17,980 nt of DNA from Ophiocordyceps camponoti-saundersi (nom. inval.) (taxonomy: Eukaryota; Ascomycota; Sordariomycetes; Hypocreales; Ophiocordycipitaceae), in the NCBI GenBank assembly GCA_003339415.1, contig PDHQ01000516.1:1-17980 (forward strand). The letters are read 5' to 3'. Below are positions 1-11,367 of the stretch, one piece after another. The notes under the pieces were generated by a model that saw nothing but the letters and a program-made list of their open reading frames with translations, searched no databases and had not been told where the DNA came from. A program made the position numbers and the translations under genes. Each line of letters starts with the position of its first letter. Position 1 is the first letter of the stretch.

Positions 1-560
1 TTAAGAAAGTTTTATTTAAGTAATTTTTCATTCTAGTAGCTAAATTAATAGAACTACCTATATAACTATTACCATTAATTTTATTAATAAAACAGTAGAC
101 ACCTGACTTATTGTTTTGTTCTTTTAAGATATAAAATCTATTATCTTTAAAATTATCATATAATCTTAAATAATTAAGATCTTTGGTATTATTAATACTA
201 ATGCTTTGTCTAGTAGAGCTGAGCTGCGTTGAATACAAACGAATATTATTTACCCGCTTTAGTCGCCCTAACTGGGCAACCTGGCCCACTAACAGTGGGG
301 CTGGCAGGTAGCCTACGGCTACAGAAGGGGCCATGTATATATCTGCGTTATATTTATGATTATTTATATGGATTAATGAATTTTTATTTAATGGACTATA
401 TCTTACCGTATTTACTTTACGGCTACTACATTTAGTCTCTGAGGCTACTAAGAAGCCTGCTGATTGTTCAAAATTATACATTGTCACTAATATTAGTAGT
501 ATAATTGTTAGAAGTTTCCAGCATATGATAGTATTTAAAGGGAGAGCTAAGTGGATTATT
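1..560 (-). CDS. GIY-YIG homing endonuclease, intron-encoded, fused to cox1 exon, C-terminus cut by window edge
   Basis: The frame of cox1 exon 561-645 stays open without any stop to base 2, giving about 187 intron-encoded residues. The last part starts a GIY-YIG nuclease domain: [19 protein letters not shown] (about 56-106) has the GVY tyrosine, the YIG tyrosine and, after it, an arginine in the order T-R-M-K-N-Y. The catalytic Glu and the rest of the domain lie beyond the window. The N-terminal about 120 residues are linker that overlaps the group I intron core (P7 5' strand near 434-442). Bases about 250-335 are GC-rich, contain small inverted repeats, and are translated in frame; they look like inserted hairpin sequence. 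GIY-YIG enzymes nick or cut intronless alleles to promote intron homing. Identification of the family is secure; activity cannot be judged from the fragment. Confidence 0.88.
1..560 (-). mobile_element. Group I intron in cox1 after the FTIGGL codons, 5' part only
   Basis: The intron begins after a T in the Leu codon of FTIGGL (base 561 or 562). A core element is visible: AATCAGCAGG followed by TCAGAGACT on the minus strand (about 434-463), the P4-P6/P7 signature seen in the other introns here. The 3' half lies outside the window. The exact 5' splice base is uncertain by one because two consecutive T residues are possible. Confidence 0.8.
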
Positions 561-645
561 AACCCTCCTATTGTAAACATAAAGACAAAACCTAGTGAAA
601 ATAACATCGAGGGTGTCATTATTATAGACCCTCCATAACAGGTAG
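561..645 (-). CDS. cox1: cox1 exon (S)TCYGGS...FTIGGL
   Basis: This exon encodes the Cox1 stretch following FSWLS: T-C-Y-G-G-S, then [20 protein letters not shown], a transmembrane segment of the heme-copper oxidase subunit in the inner mitochondrial membrane. It begins with CT, completing a Ser codon split across the intron (T at 3871 plus CT here), directly after the intron's terminal G at 646. It ends at the GGL codons, where the frame runs on into a GIY-YIG ORF. The expected continuation (SGVVLANASL in relatives) is not in the window, so the exon ends at the intron. Its 3' boundary is uncertain by one base. Confidence 0.9.
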
Positions 646-1112
646 CTCGGGGTAAGGCCTTTGATCATTTCAGACCTAGTTGGCTTTATATCTCGTAAAA
701 ACAGGGATAGTTTCTATATATTTTTACTTAAATGCTTGCTTAAGGCATTGTTAATTACTTATGATCCGGACCATTCCTTCAAGTTTCATATAATATACTC
801 TACTTAATATAATACTTAGAAACAAGTATGGCGTCTGGTCTCTACACTTTTAGGTAAATAAAATTTTAATTCTTTACTTACTCAATAGCCATTGTTAGAC
901 TATTGAATTATACTTTCATATAATCATTTAGTTCGACGATAATCCTAAATAATTTATATTCTTATTCCAGGATGTCCCTCGAGTTTGCACATATTAACAA
1001 TAATCTATCCCTTAGTAGCATATTTAGATTTTTACTTATACATTCGACCCTAAACCAAACCTATAAAACATAGTAGGATGAGTATAGGGGATAATATTAT
1101 TCTGCGTATTTT

Positions 1113-1213
1113 TCTGGGTGACCACAGTCTCCCTCCTGCTAGCTGGGACTTCTAATCCCAGCATATTTTCCAACTGTGTTGGAAAATGTGCAGGGATAAG
1201 AAAAATGTGCGAG
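1113..1213. repeat. Nested hairpin elements
   Basis: An outer pair, GCGTATTTTTC near 1113 and GAAAAATGTGC near 1200, encloses the hairpin GCTGGGACT...AATCCCAGC (1142-1162) and then GCATATTTTCC-loop-GGAAAATGTGC (1161-1191). The outer pair uses the same sequence as the arms of the inner element, as if one copy had inserted into another. Confidence 0.65.
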
Positions 1214-1328
1214 TAATATATGTAAATTCATACTTTTTGATTTACTTTTAATATATGGTAAATAACTTGTTTGTGTATTTAAATCTTATTCATCCTTACT
1301 TACGTAGCTTACTTTATAAGTTTTTTTG

Positions 1329-1364
1329 TGCGTATTTTTCTATCTATGATAGAAAAATTTGCGA
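1329..1364. repeat. TATTTTT hairpin element copy
   Basis: TGCGTATTTTTCTATC, a short loop, then GATAGAAAAATTTGCG. It matches the arm consensus TGCRTATTTT / AAAATNTGC found about ten times in the window. Confidence 0.75.
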
Positions 1365-1635
1365 AGTTTTTCACTTTTTAATGCATTTCTAACCGAGTTA
1401 GGGCGTTGCCCACCTATCCGGTAGCAGCTAGGTTTAGTGAAGGATATATAATAGTTTCGTTTGTAAAAACATTAGTTACTTCCACTGGTCGTCCCCTAGC
1501 TTATCCCCTTACTTCGTAAGGGGATTAGAAGTCCTCAAGCATTCGTACTCTATCCTTTTCCTTTGATTCTTTTGAGCGATAAGTATGCATTTTGCTTAGC
1601 CGAGCTTTGGCCTCTTCGCTAAGAACCCTATTTTT

Positions 1636-1727
1636 AGCAATATCACTCAATTTGGCTTTCGTCTCTTTTGAAAGAACCCTAAGCAATACCACTCAATTTG
1701 GCTTTCGTCTCTTTTGAAAGAACCCTA
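1636..1727. repeat. 46-nt direct tandem duplication inside the NUMOD3 array
   Basis: Bases 1636-1681 and 1682-1727 are the same except for one T/C difference. On the minus strand each encodes R-V-L-S-K-E-T-K-A-K-L-S. The unit is not a multiple of three, so the duplication itself shifts the frame and creates a TAG. Confidence 0.85.
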
Positions 1728-1741
1728 TTTTTTCTTTTGAA

Positions 1742-1766
1742 GGCTAGCGCTAGCGCTAGCCCTAGC
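1742..1766. repeat. GCTAGC tandem repeat
   Basis: GGCTAGCGCTAGCGCTAGCC is a short palindromic tandem lying in the remains of the NUMOD3 repeats. Confidence 0.6.
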
Positions 1767-2014
1767 ACTCTTTTTCATCTTAGCTTTCGTTTCTTCGCTG
1801 TGAGTGCCTAAACGGTTTCCTTTTTTTAATTTTTTTTTGGCATTTTTGTTTTTTTATACTAAAACAAAAATACGTTTTAATAGTATCTTTAGATACTATT
1901 AAAACTTAAAATCAAAAAAAAATAAATTTTTTTATTTTTAAAATTTTAAAAAATAAAAAAATTAACAGATTAAACCTATTTTGAGCAATCTCTCTCAATT
2001 TAACTTTCGTTTCT

Positions 2015-2032
2015 GGGGAATAATATTGCCCC
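2015..2032. repeat. GGGGAATAATATTGCCCC palindrome
   Basis: This 18-nt near-perfect palindrome separates two pieces of the GIY-YIG/NUMOD3 pseudogene that lie in different frames. GGGAATATTATTCCC-type palindromes occur elsewhere, for example near 2860-2870 and 11568-11586. Confidence 0.65.
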
Positions 2033-2140
2033 TGCCTTATTCTTAGCACTTTTACTCATAAGGGCCCAGGTTTCCTTCGTGTGTTTAAAGCCTAAAGAGC
2101 TTCCGGCTTTTTTTAATATGTTATATTCTGGCGACTTCTA

Positions 2141-2244
2141 ATTTTTCTAGCGGGCTATTAGGAATTTATTTCTATATAGACATATATAGAATATAAATTC
2201 GGTTTATATATATTATATATATATATAACCCCCGCTAGAAAAAT
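2141..2244. mobile_element. 104-nt hairpin element with 14-nt perfect terminal inverted repeats
   Basis: The arms ATTTTTCTAGCGGG (2141-2154) and CCCGCTAGAAAAAT (2231-2244) are exact inverted repeats. Inside are two further hairpins. One is GGTT(TATA)nAACC-like and the other is AATTTAT...ATAAATT around TATATGTC. It sits between YYLDLL and PEYNIL of a GIY-YIG protein, which are adjacent in relatives, so it is an insertion. A relative of its interior lies at 11178-11246. No coding capacity was seen. Confidence 0.75.
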
Positions 2245-2430
2245 AAGCAAATCCAAATAATACTGTTCTCTAGTTAATACGGCGAAGCCCCCCCCCCCCC
2301 TTCTGGTAACAATATTCGAGAATTTCTAGCTTAAATCCTGAATAACCATACTTCATTAAAGCTTTATGGATGATCATGCCTAACTTAAGGTTTGTAATAA
2401 ATTAAGGGTTAAAATACATTTCCTAGCTTT

Positions 2431-2482
2431 TTTTTCGCCACGCATATTTTTTGTCTACGACAAAAAATCAGCAGGCGAAAAA
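2431..2482. repeat. TTTTTCGCC-bounded nested hairpin
   Basis: Outer arms TTTTTCGCC (2431-2439) and GGCGAAAAA (2474-2482) enclose a TATTTTTTGTC-TACG-style hairpin (about 2441-2473) of the recurrent family. It interrupts the GIY-YIG pseudogene after SINLGNR. Confidence 0.7.
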
Positions 2483-2851
2483 TTTGCAGACTGTGAGTCC
2501 CCCTGTTACCTAAATTTATACTGCGGGCTCCCCCCCCCCCTAATAAGTCATACCTGTAAGTAGGTTCACCCATCTATACACCCCTGCCTTACCTCTATTC
2601 TCTTTAAGGATTTATTTTTTTTACTTTTTTTCTCGCTTCTAGCGAGTTGCTTTTATATATAAAAGCGACTAAAAAAAAAGTAACTTTTTTTTAAAAAAAA
2701 AAGTAAAGTAGAAGCATTTGGATAAGATTTAACTGGAACCACTGTTGAAGGAGAACTCTCAGGTAGAGTGCTAAATTCTCTGTAATAGAATTTTAAACTC
2801 CGGCCTCCTACTAAGGCTGGAGGTGAACAGCGGCTCTCCGATAAAGTCCCC

Positions 2852-4883
<2,032 letters not shown>

Positions 4884-5612
4884 CTAGATTCCTAACTTAT
4901 AAAACATAGAAGGGTGCATATAAGGTAAAATAAGATTTTTAACTGTATCTACTGACTTCACTAAAATATAAATACGGTAGTTTTTGCCTGCTTTGTGTAT
5001 TGAACAATTTATTTTATATCTATCGCTTAAATATAGAGTTAGCCGTTCTACATCAGCATATGTAAACCCATCTGTACAAAAATATAACCCTTTAGAGCTA
5101 CCTCGTGATCCATCTTGCATGTATCAATGAGCTAATGCCATAGGAGTTAACAAGGATAAATCTCTAGGTACTATTTTTACTTTACTTTTGTCGCCCTCCG
5201 TATTTTTTTCGCCGGCCTGCGTAGCGGAGGAGGGCAACTGGGGGTCCGAGTAAAATTTTATATAAAATTCGTTTAATGCTGGTAAAGCTTTACTTCAAAA
5301 GTTTAAGTTTTTATATATTTTATTTGTTCTTTTATCTAAATAAGAACACTCTCTATACTTTCCGGAGGATATACTAGATAGAGAATTAAGTACACTTAAA
5401 AAATAATCCCTATTAGATTCAGCTTGTGTGAATCCAAATCGAGTGTTAATACTTCTAGGGCCCAGTTCTAATTTAGCATCACCTAAAACACTACCAAAGA
5501 TAATCTCCTTAGTTTCCGAATTAAGTGCGTCTACCTTACTTGCGAGCTCTTTATCTGGAGCAATCCCTTTAGTTTTATTATGTTTAGAATAAAGAATTAA
5601 ACTCTCTAATTT
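4884..5612 (-). CDS. LAGLIDADG_2-type homing endonuclease, fused to cox1 exon
   Basis: The frame enters from the short exon HHMYTVGLD and ends at TAG/TAA-class stop 4884-4886, about 242 intron residues, with TGA read as Trp at 5295 and 5124. Motif 1 is IIFGSVLGDAKLELGPR (about 5460-5515) and motif 2 is ALAHWYMQDGSRGSSKGLYF (about 5085-5140). Both keep the acidic residue (G-D and Q-D-G). The C-terminus has C-S-I-H-K-A-G-K-N-Y-R-I-Y, then Y-M-H-P-S-M-F-Y-K-L-G-I, the usual end of this family. Between the motifs, bases about 5185-5245 encode an atypical stretch (S-D-P-Q-L-P-S-S-A-T-Q-A-G-E-K) over GC-rich inverted repeats, an apparent in-frame hairpin insertion. Likely function: site-specific DNA cleavage at the intronless cox1 site, promoting homing. 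The most intact-looking enzyme of the compact type here. Confidence 0.9.
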
Positions 5613-5639
5613 ATCTAAACCGACTGTGTACATGTGATG
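5613..5639 (-). CDS. cox1: cox1 27-nt exon HHMYTVGLD
   Basis: Exactly nine codons encode H-H-M-Y-T-V-G-L-D. The two histidines correspond to CuB ligands (bovine His290/His291). The exon follows the intron-terminal G at 5640 and ends with the T of GAT. Flanked by introns of 2.2 kb and 1.7 kb. Confidence 0.93.
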
Positions 5640-5754
5640 CAAAATCTTAGCAGATATTCCTCATATCTACCGCTTAGTAGGCCGGCCTAGAGCTGCTACT
5701 ATGCGCTCCTTTCACAAGGAGAATGGGACTATATCTTCATCTTTAATTAAAAAT

Positions 5755-7857
5755 TTAAGGATGTGCTGATCCAGTTTTTTTTGTCATTCCATTATTAATA
5801 TTAATTTGCCTTTGTAATGTTCTTACTTGGCCTAATCCTTCCTCAGTAAGATGTAGTTTTTTAGATACAATATTATGAATTTTTAACCATTTATCAAAAG
5901 AACTAGCCTTTTTAGTAAGTAAAGGAAATATTTCAAAATAAGATATAACATTATTCATTGACTTAAATCCTGTGGCTGTGTAACGATAAACATCATCAGT
6001 TTTAGATCTTAGAGTTGTTACTTTACTTAGGGAAGCGGGTCCCTCTACCTCCATACCTTCCTTAGAGTTATCCTCCGGACAGTCAGATATTCTACCTCTA
6101 TTCATCCCAGCTTTTAACTGACGAATTTGGTCTAAACCTTGTTCCGTAAGATGTTTTTTATCTTTAACTAACTCAGCAACTTTGCAGAAATCTTCGAAAT
6201 CTTTAGATTTTATACCCAAGATAGGGTATTCTTTAAAAAAAGGAATAACCTTATTTTTCAAGTCTAAAAAGTTTGTAACTAATAAATCCCCAACCTGTGA
6301 GTTAGTTATATAATAACCTCCACAACCTAAATAAGGCACTAAACTTTTTAGAAGTTTTTCATCTTTAACATGTTGGGTTAATTTAAAAATTAATTTAACC
6401 TTAAACCCGGAACCACTAGAAGATGAACTATATATGCTAACAAAGAAACACCCATCTCCAGAAACAAAACCTGATAATCATTGAGGGTTAATATCACCCT
6501 CCCTTATTACCTGTCTACCTGCAGGAACAACAGTAGGGAAAGCTACCTTCAATTCATCCGATAAACCTTTATTAGAAGATGCTTTCAATGCTAGTATCTG
6601 ATTTAATCCTTCCAGGGTTAAATGTTTCTTTTCTTTCATCATAAGAGCCACTTCTCTGAATAAAAGATAATCTGCATATTTAAGCGTCTTTAAAGGATAG
6701 CTATCATAATGTGGTAAAATTACTCTTATAATTTCTTCTATAGAAGAAACCCTAAAACTAAGACAACCCCTTGATTTGTAAATGGCTCCTACACCTTGGA
6801 AATGACTTTGAATATGATTTAAAAGATCCCTATCTTTTTTATGTAATTCAATTTGAAAAATTAATTTACTAGCTCAACCTAAACGTGAGTTAGGAGATTT
6901 ACTAATATTAATCATAAACGAACCTTCTGCGTCTGTAAATCCAGTTAAAAATCTAGGATCTAACTTAATTGGATTTAGTTGGCCAGTATTTAATTTATAA
7001 ATTGACTTAACATTATTAATTTGGTTGGTAGCTAGCTTATCAGCTTTTTTTAATTTAATATTACCTAATCCAAATAGTTCTCTTATTATCTGAAGAATGT
7101 GAATATCTTTTTGATCAAGTATATAACGCATTTTTATAACATGACCTAATGAATATCTTGCATTCCTAGTTATGGATACATTAAAACACCCTTCAGCATC
7201 AGTGAAACCTGATAATCATCCATCTTTAAGTGTTACTGAAACAGCAATATTATTAAATATTATTGTATTTAGCCCAAAACGGTTGTTTAAAACTTTAACT
7301 CACAAAGATAATTGCTGTATTCTATGAGCAATAGCCAAATTACCATTAAATAAAAATGCTAATAAAAGGATATGTCTGGCATTATCTACAATGAACCTGT
7401 AGAAATCGGTTTTGTTGCCGCTTTTCCCTTGGGGAAAATGCTTAACAGTACCTATACCTAACTTTTTCTGTATATAATAAAGAATAGCACTTTCCTTTTG
7501 GGTAAGAACAAAACGTACTCTAGTACCTTTTGCAAAAGTTTGAATAGCACCATCACCTTCTACAAAACCTATAAATCAAGTTAATCAATTATCCGTGATT
7601 TTTTGTTCACTACGGAGTCTTCCAAATAGTATATTAAAATACTGACGAAAGGCCAAATAATTAAAAGATGTTTCGCGTGTAGTCTCTGAAGCACTCTGTA
7701 TTTTACTTTCTAACGAGTTTAGGGACAGATTGCCGGCTGATTGGGTATAGCTAATTGAACTTTTACCCTTCAAGGTGTCAATTAGCACTAAACCGTCCCA
7801 GCTTATAGCGAAATAAAATAAAATCCTCATATCACTATGAGGCGAAGCCAAAATTAA
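5755..7857 (-). CDS. Composite LAGLIDADG homing endonuclease: one enzyme nested in another, fused to cox1 exon
   Basis: A 700-codon frame runs from exon 7858-7993 to TAA at 5755-5757 with TGA as Trp (7585, 6874 and others). Motifs in order: WFIGFVEGDGAI (about residue 95), WLSGFTDAEGCF (about 212), FLTGFTDAEGSF (about 302) and WLSGFVSGDGCF (about 460). All four keep the metal-binding acid at motif position 8. The first two motifs belong to a familiar cox1-intron enzyme (F-V-L-T-Q-K-E..., LLLAFLFNGNLAIAHRI). Its second half stops after FGLGNIKLKKADKLATNQIN and resumes about 340 residues later as VYRYTATGFKSMNNVISYF, then SFDKWLKIHN and the usual tail MTKKTGSAHP. The intervening block is a complete second two-motif enzyme with H-L-T-E-Q-G-L repeats. 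See the separate entry. Function presumably DNA homing and possibly maturase. I see no stop or group I core in the block, so it appears to be one chimeric protein. Confidence 0.88.
5993..7011 (-). other. Inserted LAGLIDADG module inside the resident LAGLIDADG ORF
   Basis: This block separates Q-I-N-N (near 7011) from V-Y-R-Y-T (5980-5991) of the resident protein. It encodes N-P-I-K-L-D-P-R-F-L-T-G-F..., a first domain ending in EKKHLTLEGLNQILALKAS, then N-P-Q-W-L-S-G-F... and a second domain ending DKKHLTEQGLDQIRQLKAGM. About 1.0 kb long and fully open in the resident frame. The boundaries are estimated from family memory, so they may be off by tens of bases. It is the same type of module as the first enzyme in the ORF at 12441-15074. 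Confidence 0.7.
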
Positions 7858-9367
<1,510 letters not shown>

Positions 9368-10949
9368 TTAATAAGATGGCTTGCTCGTATAATTTATTTT
9401 ATTATAGGGTGAAAGATTAAGATTTTCTATAGTCTTATCAAATTTCTTTTTAGCTCTTAATGATAAATGATTATTTAAAAATTGTCCTTCACTTAGTCTA
9501 ACATACGTTTTTCTAAACCTCAAAAAATCTACATGCTTACCAGACAATAAGTGGTATTTATCGAAATATTCAATAAATTTTACAGCTGAATCATAACTAA
9601 TTGAACAATAACTATACTCACCCTTCAATTCGTCATAAGAAAGTAAACCACCAAAATAATCTTTAATTAATAGTAAAACATTATTTTCGAGCTTTTGCTG
9701 CAGAGCGGTATATCGCGCCACTATTTGAAAGCTTAATTGAACATAGGCCTCATTATCATTATTAATTACTTTTATTCGGAAACTAGCACCAATATCAGTA
9801 AACCCTGCTAATCAGTAATTTTTAAAATCTTTATTTAAATTAAGTTTTAGAGAGCTACTGAGGGTTTTGTTGATATAATCACCATAACTAATAAGTTCAT
9901 TAAGCTTGTCTTGTGTTCTAATCTTACCATTAATTAAACTAATAACTTTTTCCACTCCATCTTTTTCAGCAATTACTAGAAAAAAAACATTTTTATCATC
10001 AACTTTTTTTACACTAACACTGCCAAACCCTAAACGTTGTTTTATGTAATAAGCTAAAGGCCCATAGAGATGGGAAAGAAATATAATAACCAATTCTTTA
10101 TTATTAGTTAAATAGCTATTGCCATCAATTATACCAGCCAAATAATGTCCAAATTCTTCATCCAGGTTTGGTCTTACATGTTTAGCTACATGCACAGAAA
10201 TTGGTTTTATATTTTCTACAGTGAGAGCGGGGGAGTAATTTACCGTACTATTATGTACATTTCGCGTTTGCATATACAAGGCTAGCTTTAGCTCTCCTGG
10301 AGAGCTACGTGAAAAATTGTTAACTACAGTTTTGCTGCATAAAGTCTCTGAGAGAACATCTCTAGCTCTAGCTCTAGCTCTAGGGGACTCGTCCCCTCTA
10401 GGGATTTTATCGGCTAGGACTTCTGATCTTATATATATATATATTAAAAATAAGCGCAGGGAATAGAATTCCCTTGAATTACCGATATACCGCGCAGCGG
10501 GATAGAGAAAGTTCGCTTTTATATATGAATAAAACCCTCTAGAGTTGCGGGAATGGTATTCCCGCTGCTCTACCCTCGATCTCCTGGCGGTATTTTTCCA
10601 GCATAGCTGGAAAAATTTGCATGGAATAAATTCCCAGCTCTGGTAGAGCTGCTGCAGCTCTAGGAATTTTATTTTATAATAAAATTCGGGACTCGTCGAA
10701 TTTTTGGGTATATTCCAAAAATCGGTGCCGTGCCCCTCTACTACTAGGGTTATTGCTACAGCAGCTCTACTACCACTCGAAGTCACCACCACCTGGTCGT
10801 CTAGAGTTGGAGGCATGAAAAAGTTCTCTGCTGATACACTTCATAGTTTTAACTTTGTTACTGTGTCGTATGAGAAGATGTAGTATTTAAAACTATAAAT
10901 ATAAGCAGTCCCAGCAAAAAGCAGCGTTGTCAGGCTTATATTATAATAA
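9368..10949 (-). CDS. LAGLIDADG protein fused to cox1 microexon, both catalytic acids apparently lost
   Basis: The frame starts in the 11-nt exon (HPEV) and runs about 526 codons to TAA at 9368-9370, with TGA as Trp at 10841 and 9812. A hydrophobic leader (ISLTTLLFAGTAYIYSF) is followed by about 220 residues over hairpin-rich DNA (10326-10800), including PRGDESPRARARARD, then D-E-E-F-G-HYLAGIIDGNSYL (about residue 266) and WLAGFTDIGASF (about 380). In canonical LAGLIDADG motifs position 8 is Asp or Glu. Here it is Asn in motif 1 and Gly in motif 2, so DNA cleavage is unlikely. The rest of both domains is conserved in length and pattern (I-K-Q-R-L-G-F-G-S-V; L-S-F-Q...K-D-Y-F-G-G). A purely splicing-related (maturase) role is an inference that would explain why a 1.5-kb frame stays open. 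Confidence 0.87.
10377..10403. repeat. 27-nt GC hairpin, copy 1 (identical to 13528-13554)
   Basis: CTAGGGGACTCGTCCCCTCTAG core with flanks. Identical over 27 nt to bases 13528-13554 in another intron's ORF, and read in the same frame there. Confidence 0.85.
10585..10621. repeat. TATTTTT hairpin element copy in an ORF
   Basis: GGTATTTTTCCAGC, loop ATA, GCTGGAAAAATTTGC. Member of the recurrent hairpin family, in frame inside the ORF 9368-10949. Confidence 0.75.
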
Positions 10950-10960
10950 ACCTCGGGGTG
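10950..10960 (-). CDS. cox1: cox1 11-nt microexon (HPE plus GT of Val)
   Basis: CACCCCGAGGT encodes H-P-E and two bases of Val. These are the CuB ligand His (bovine His240) and the proton-channel Glu (bovine Glu242). It follows the intron-terminal G at 10961; upstream exon ends with GGT of WFFG, and the next exon starts with T completing GTT and then TAT. Both introns' boundary rules are satisfied only with this 11-nt exon. Confidence 0.88.
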
Positions 10961-11177
10961 CTACATTAAAAAAAATATAAGGACCATATCTTTAAACATA
11001 ATTTATTCATAAGATTTAAGCTTTTAGGTTTTTTTTTAATTTTTCTTTTATTAATTTTAAGCTCGGCCAATATTATTCTGCAGCTCTCTCGCTAGCCACT
11101 ATATATATAGAAAAAAATTAACATAGATAAATAAGGGTGGGGACTATTAGTCCCCCTAGGCGACCCTTACGGCGGGA

Positions 11178-11246
11178 GGTTTATATATATATATAAACCG
11201 AATTGTTATTCTATATATGTCTATATAGAATAACAATTCCTAATAG
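11178..11246. repeat. Dispersed copy related to the interior of the 2141-2244 element
   Basis: GGTTTATATATATATATAAACC followed by GAATTGTTATTCTATA, TATGTC, TATATAGAATAACAATTC and CTAATAG. The reverse complement of 2156-2230 has the same order: GGTT(TA)nAACC, GAATTTATATTCTATA, TATGTC, TATATAGAA...AATTCCTAATAG. The terminal CTAGCGGG arms are absent here. Confidence 0.75.
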
Positions 11247-11252
11247 TCCCTT

Positions 11253-11297
11253 ATCCCAGCATATTTTTCTATCTACGATAGAAAAATCAGCTGGGAT
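11253..11297. repeat. ATCCCAGC hairpin with a second hairpin in its loop
   Basis: Arms ATCCCAGC (11253-11260) and GCTGGGAT (11290-11297) enclose ATATTTTTCTATC-TAC-GATAGAAAAATCA. The same outer hairpin with only a TTC-type loop occurs at 16321-16340. Confidence 0.75.
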
Positions 11298-11334
11298 TAG
11301 ACATATGTTTAATTAAAAATTTGTAATTTTTTTT

Positions 11335-11367
11335 GTGCATATTTTTATCGTAGATAAAAATATGCAC
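11335..11367. repeat. Perfect-arm TATTTTT hairpin element copy
   Basis: GTGCATATTTTTATC and GATAAAAATATGCAC are exact 15-nt inverted repeats around GTA. This is the cleanest copy of the recurrent family. Confidence 0.85.

Larger units (their letters stand above)
646..1524 (-). other. Non-coding 3' region of intron: group I core plus nested hairpins
   Basis: No open frame with family similarity was seen. Bases about 660-1040 hold the group I core (P3-P9). Bases 1113-1530 hold stacked inverted repeats: GCTGGGACTTCTAATCCCAG-type at 1142-1162, a TATTTT hairpin at 1161-1191, another at 1329-1364, and a CCCCTTACTTCGTAAGGGG hairpin at 1506-1524 next to the end of the pseudogene. Confidence 0.7.
1525..2830 (-). 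pseudogene. Broken GIY-YIG homing endonuclease with NUMOD3 repeats, split by hairpin insertions
   Basis: On the minus strand, pieces of one protein occur in the right order but in shifting frames. They are: a leader with SPSTVVPVKSYPNA (about 2700-2760); GVYRWVNLLTGMTY (GIY motif, 2543-2581); SINLGNR (2502-2522); LGMIIHKALMKYGYSGF then KLEILEYCYQK (about 2300-2390); VLTREQYYLDLL with the catalytic Glu (2245-2280); PEYNILKKAGSSLGFKHTKE (2065-2131); and NUMOD3-like repeats of the type S-E-E-T-K-A-K-L-S down to a TAA at 1525-1527. A TAA also replaces a codon after YFNP near 2404. The gaps between pieces hold a 10-13 nt C tract (twice), palindromes and hairpins (2141-2244, 2431-2482, 2015-2032, about 1820-1965). 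The YIG motif itself is lost at the 2523-2542 insertion. No start-to-end reading is possible, so I call it dead. A translational-bypass explanation cannot be excluded from sequence alone, but the in-place stop and tandem duplication make it unlikely. Confidence 0.85.
5640..7857 (-). mobile_element. Group I intron in cox1 between FIVWS and HHMYTVG
   Basis: It starts after TGAAGT (exon end 7858) and ends in G at 5640. P7 strands on the minus strand are TTCAGAGACTAC (about 7678-7690, inside the ORF, read S-E-T-T-R-E-T) and GAAGATATAGTCCC (5725-5738). The ORF therefore occupies the loop between the P7 strands, about 1.9 kb. The 3' remainder 5640-5754 holds only the end of the core. Confidence 0.9.

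Noticed and set aside
229..435. 68-codon plus-strand ORF
   Set aside because: It lies opposite the cox1-fused GIY-YIG frame and its first half is a GC hairpin region; no family features.
474..668. 64-codon minus-strand ORF
   Set aside because: Out-of-frame shadow overlapping cox1 exon 561-645 and the intron core; the cox1 frame is unambiguous.
5993..7011. Spliced twintron or intein explanation for the nested enzyme
   Set aside because: No P7-like AGAGACT/ATAGTCC pair was seen inside, and no intein splice-junction residues (Cys/Ser start, His-Asn end) fit the borders. Kept only as something to test.
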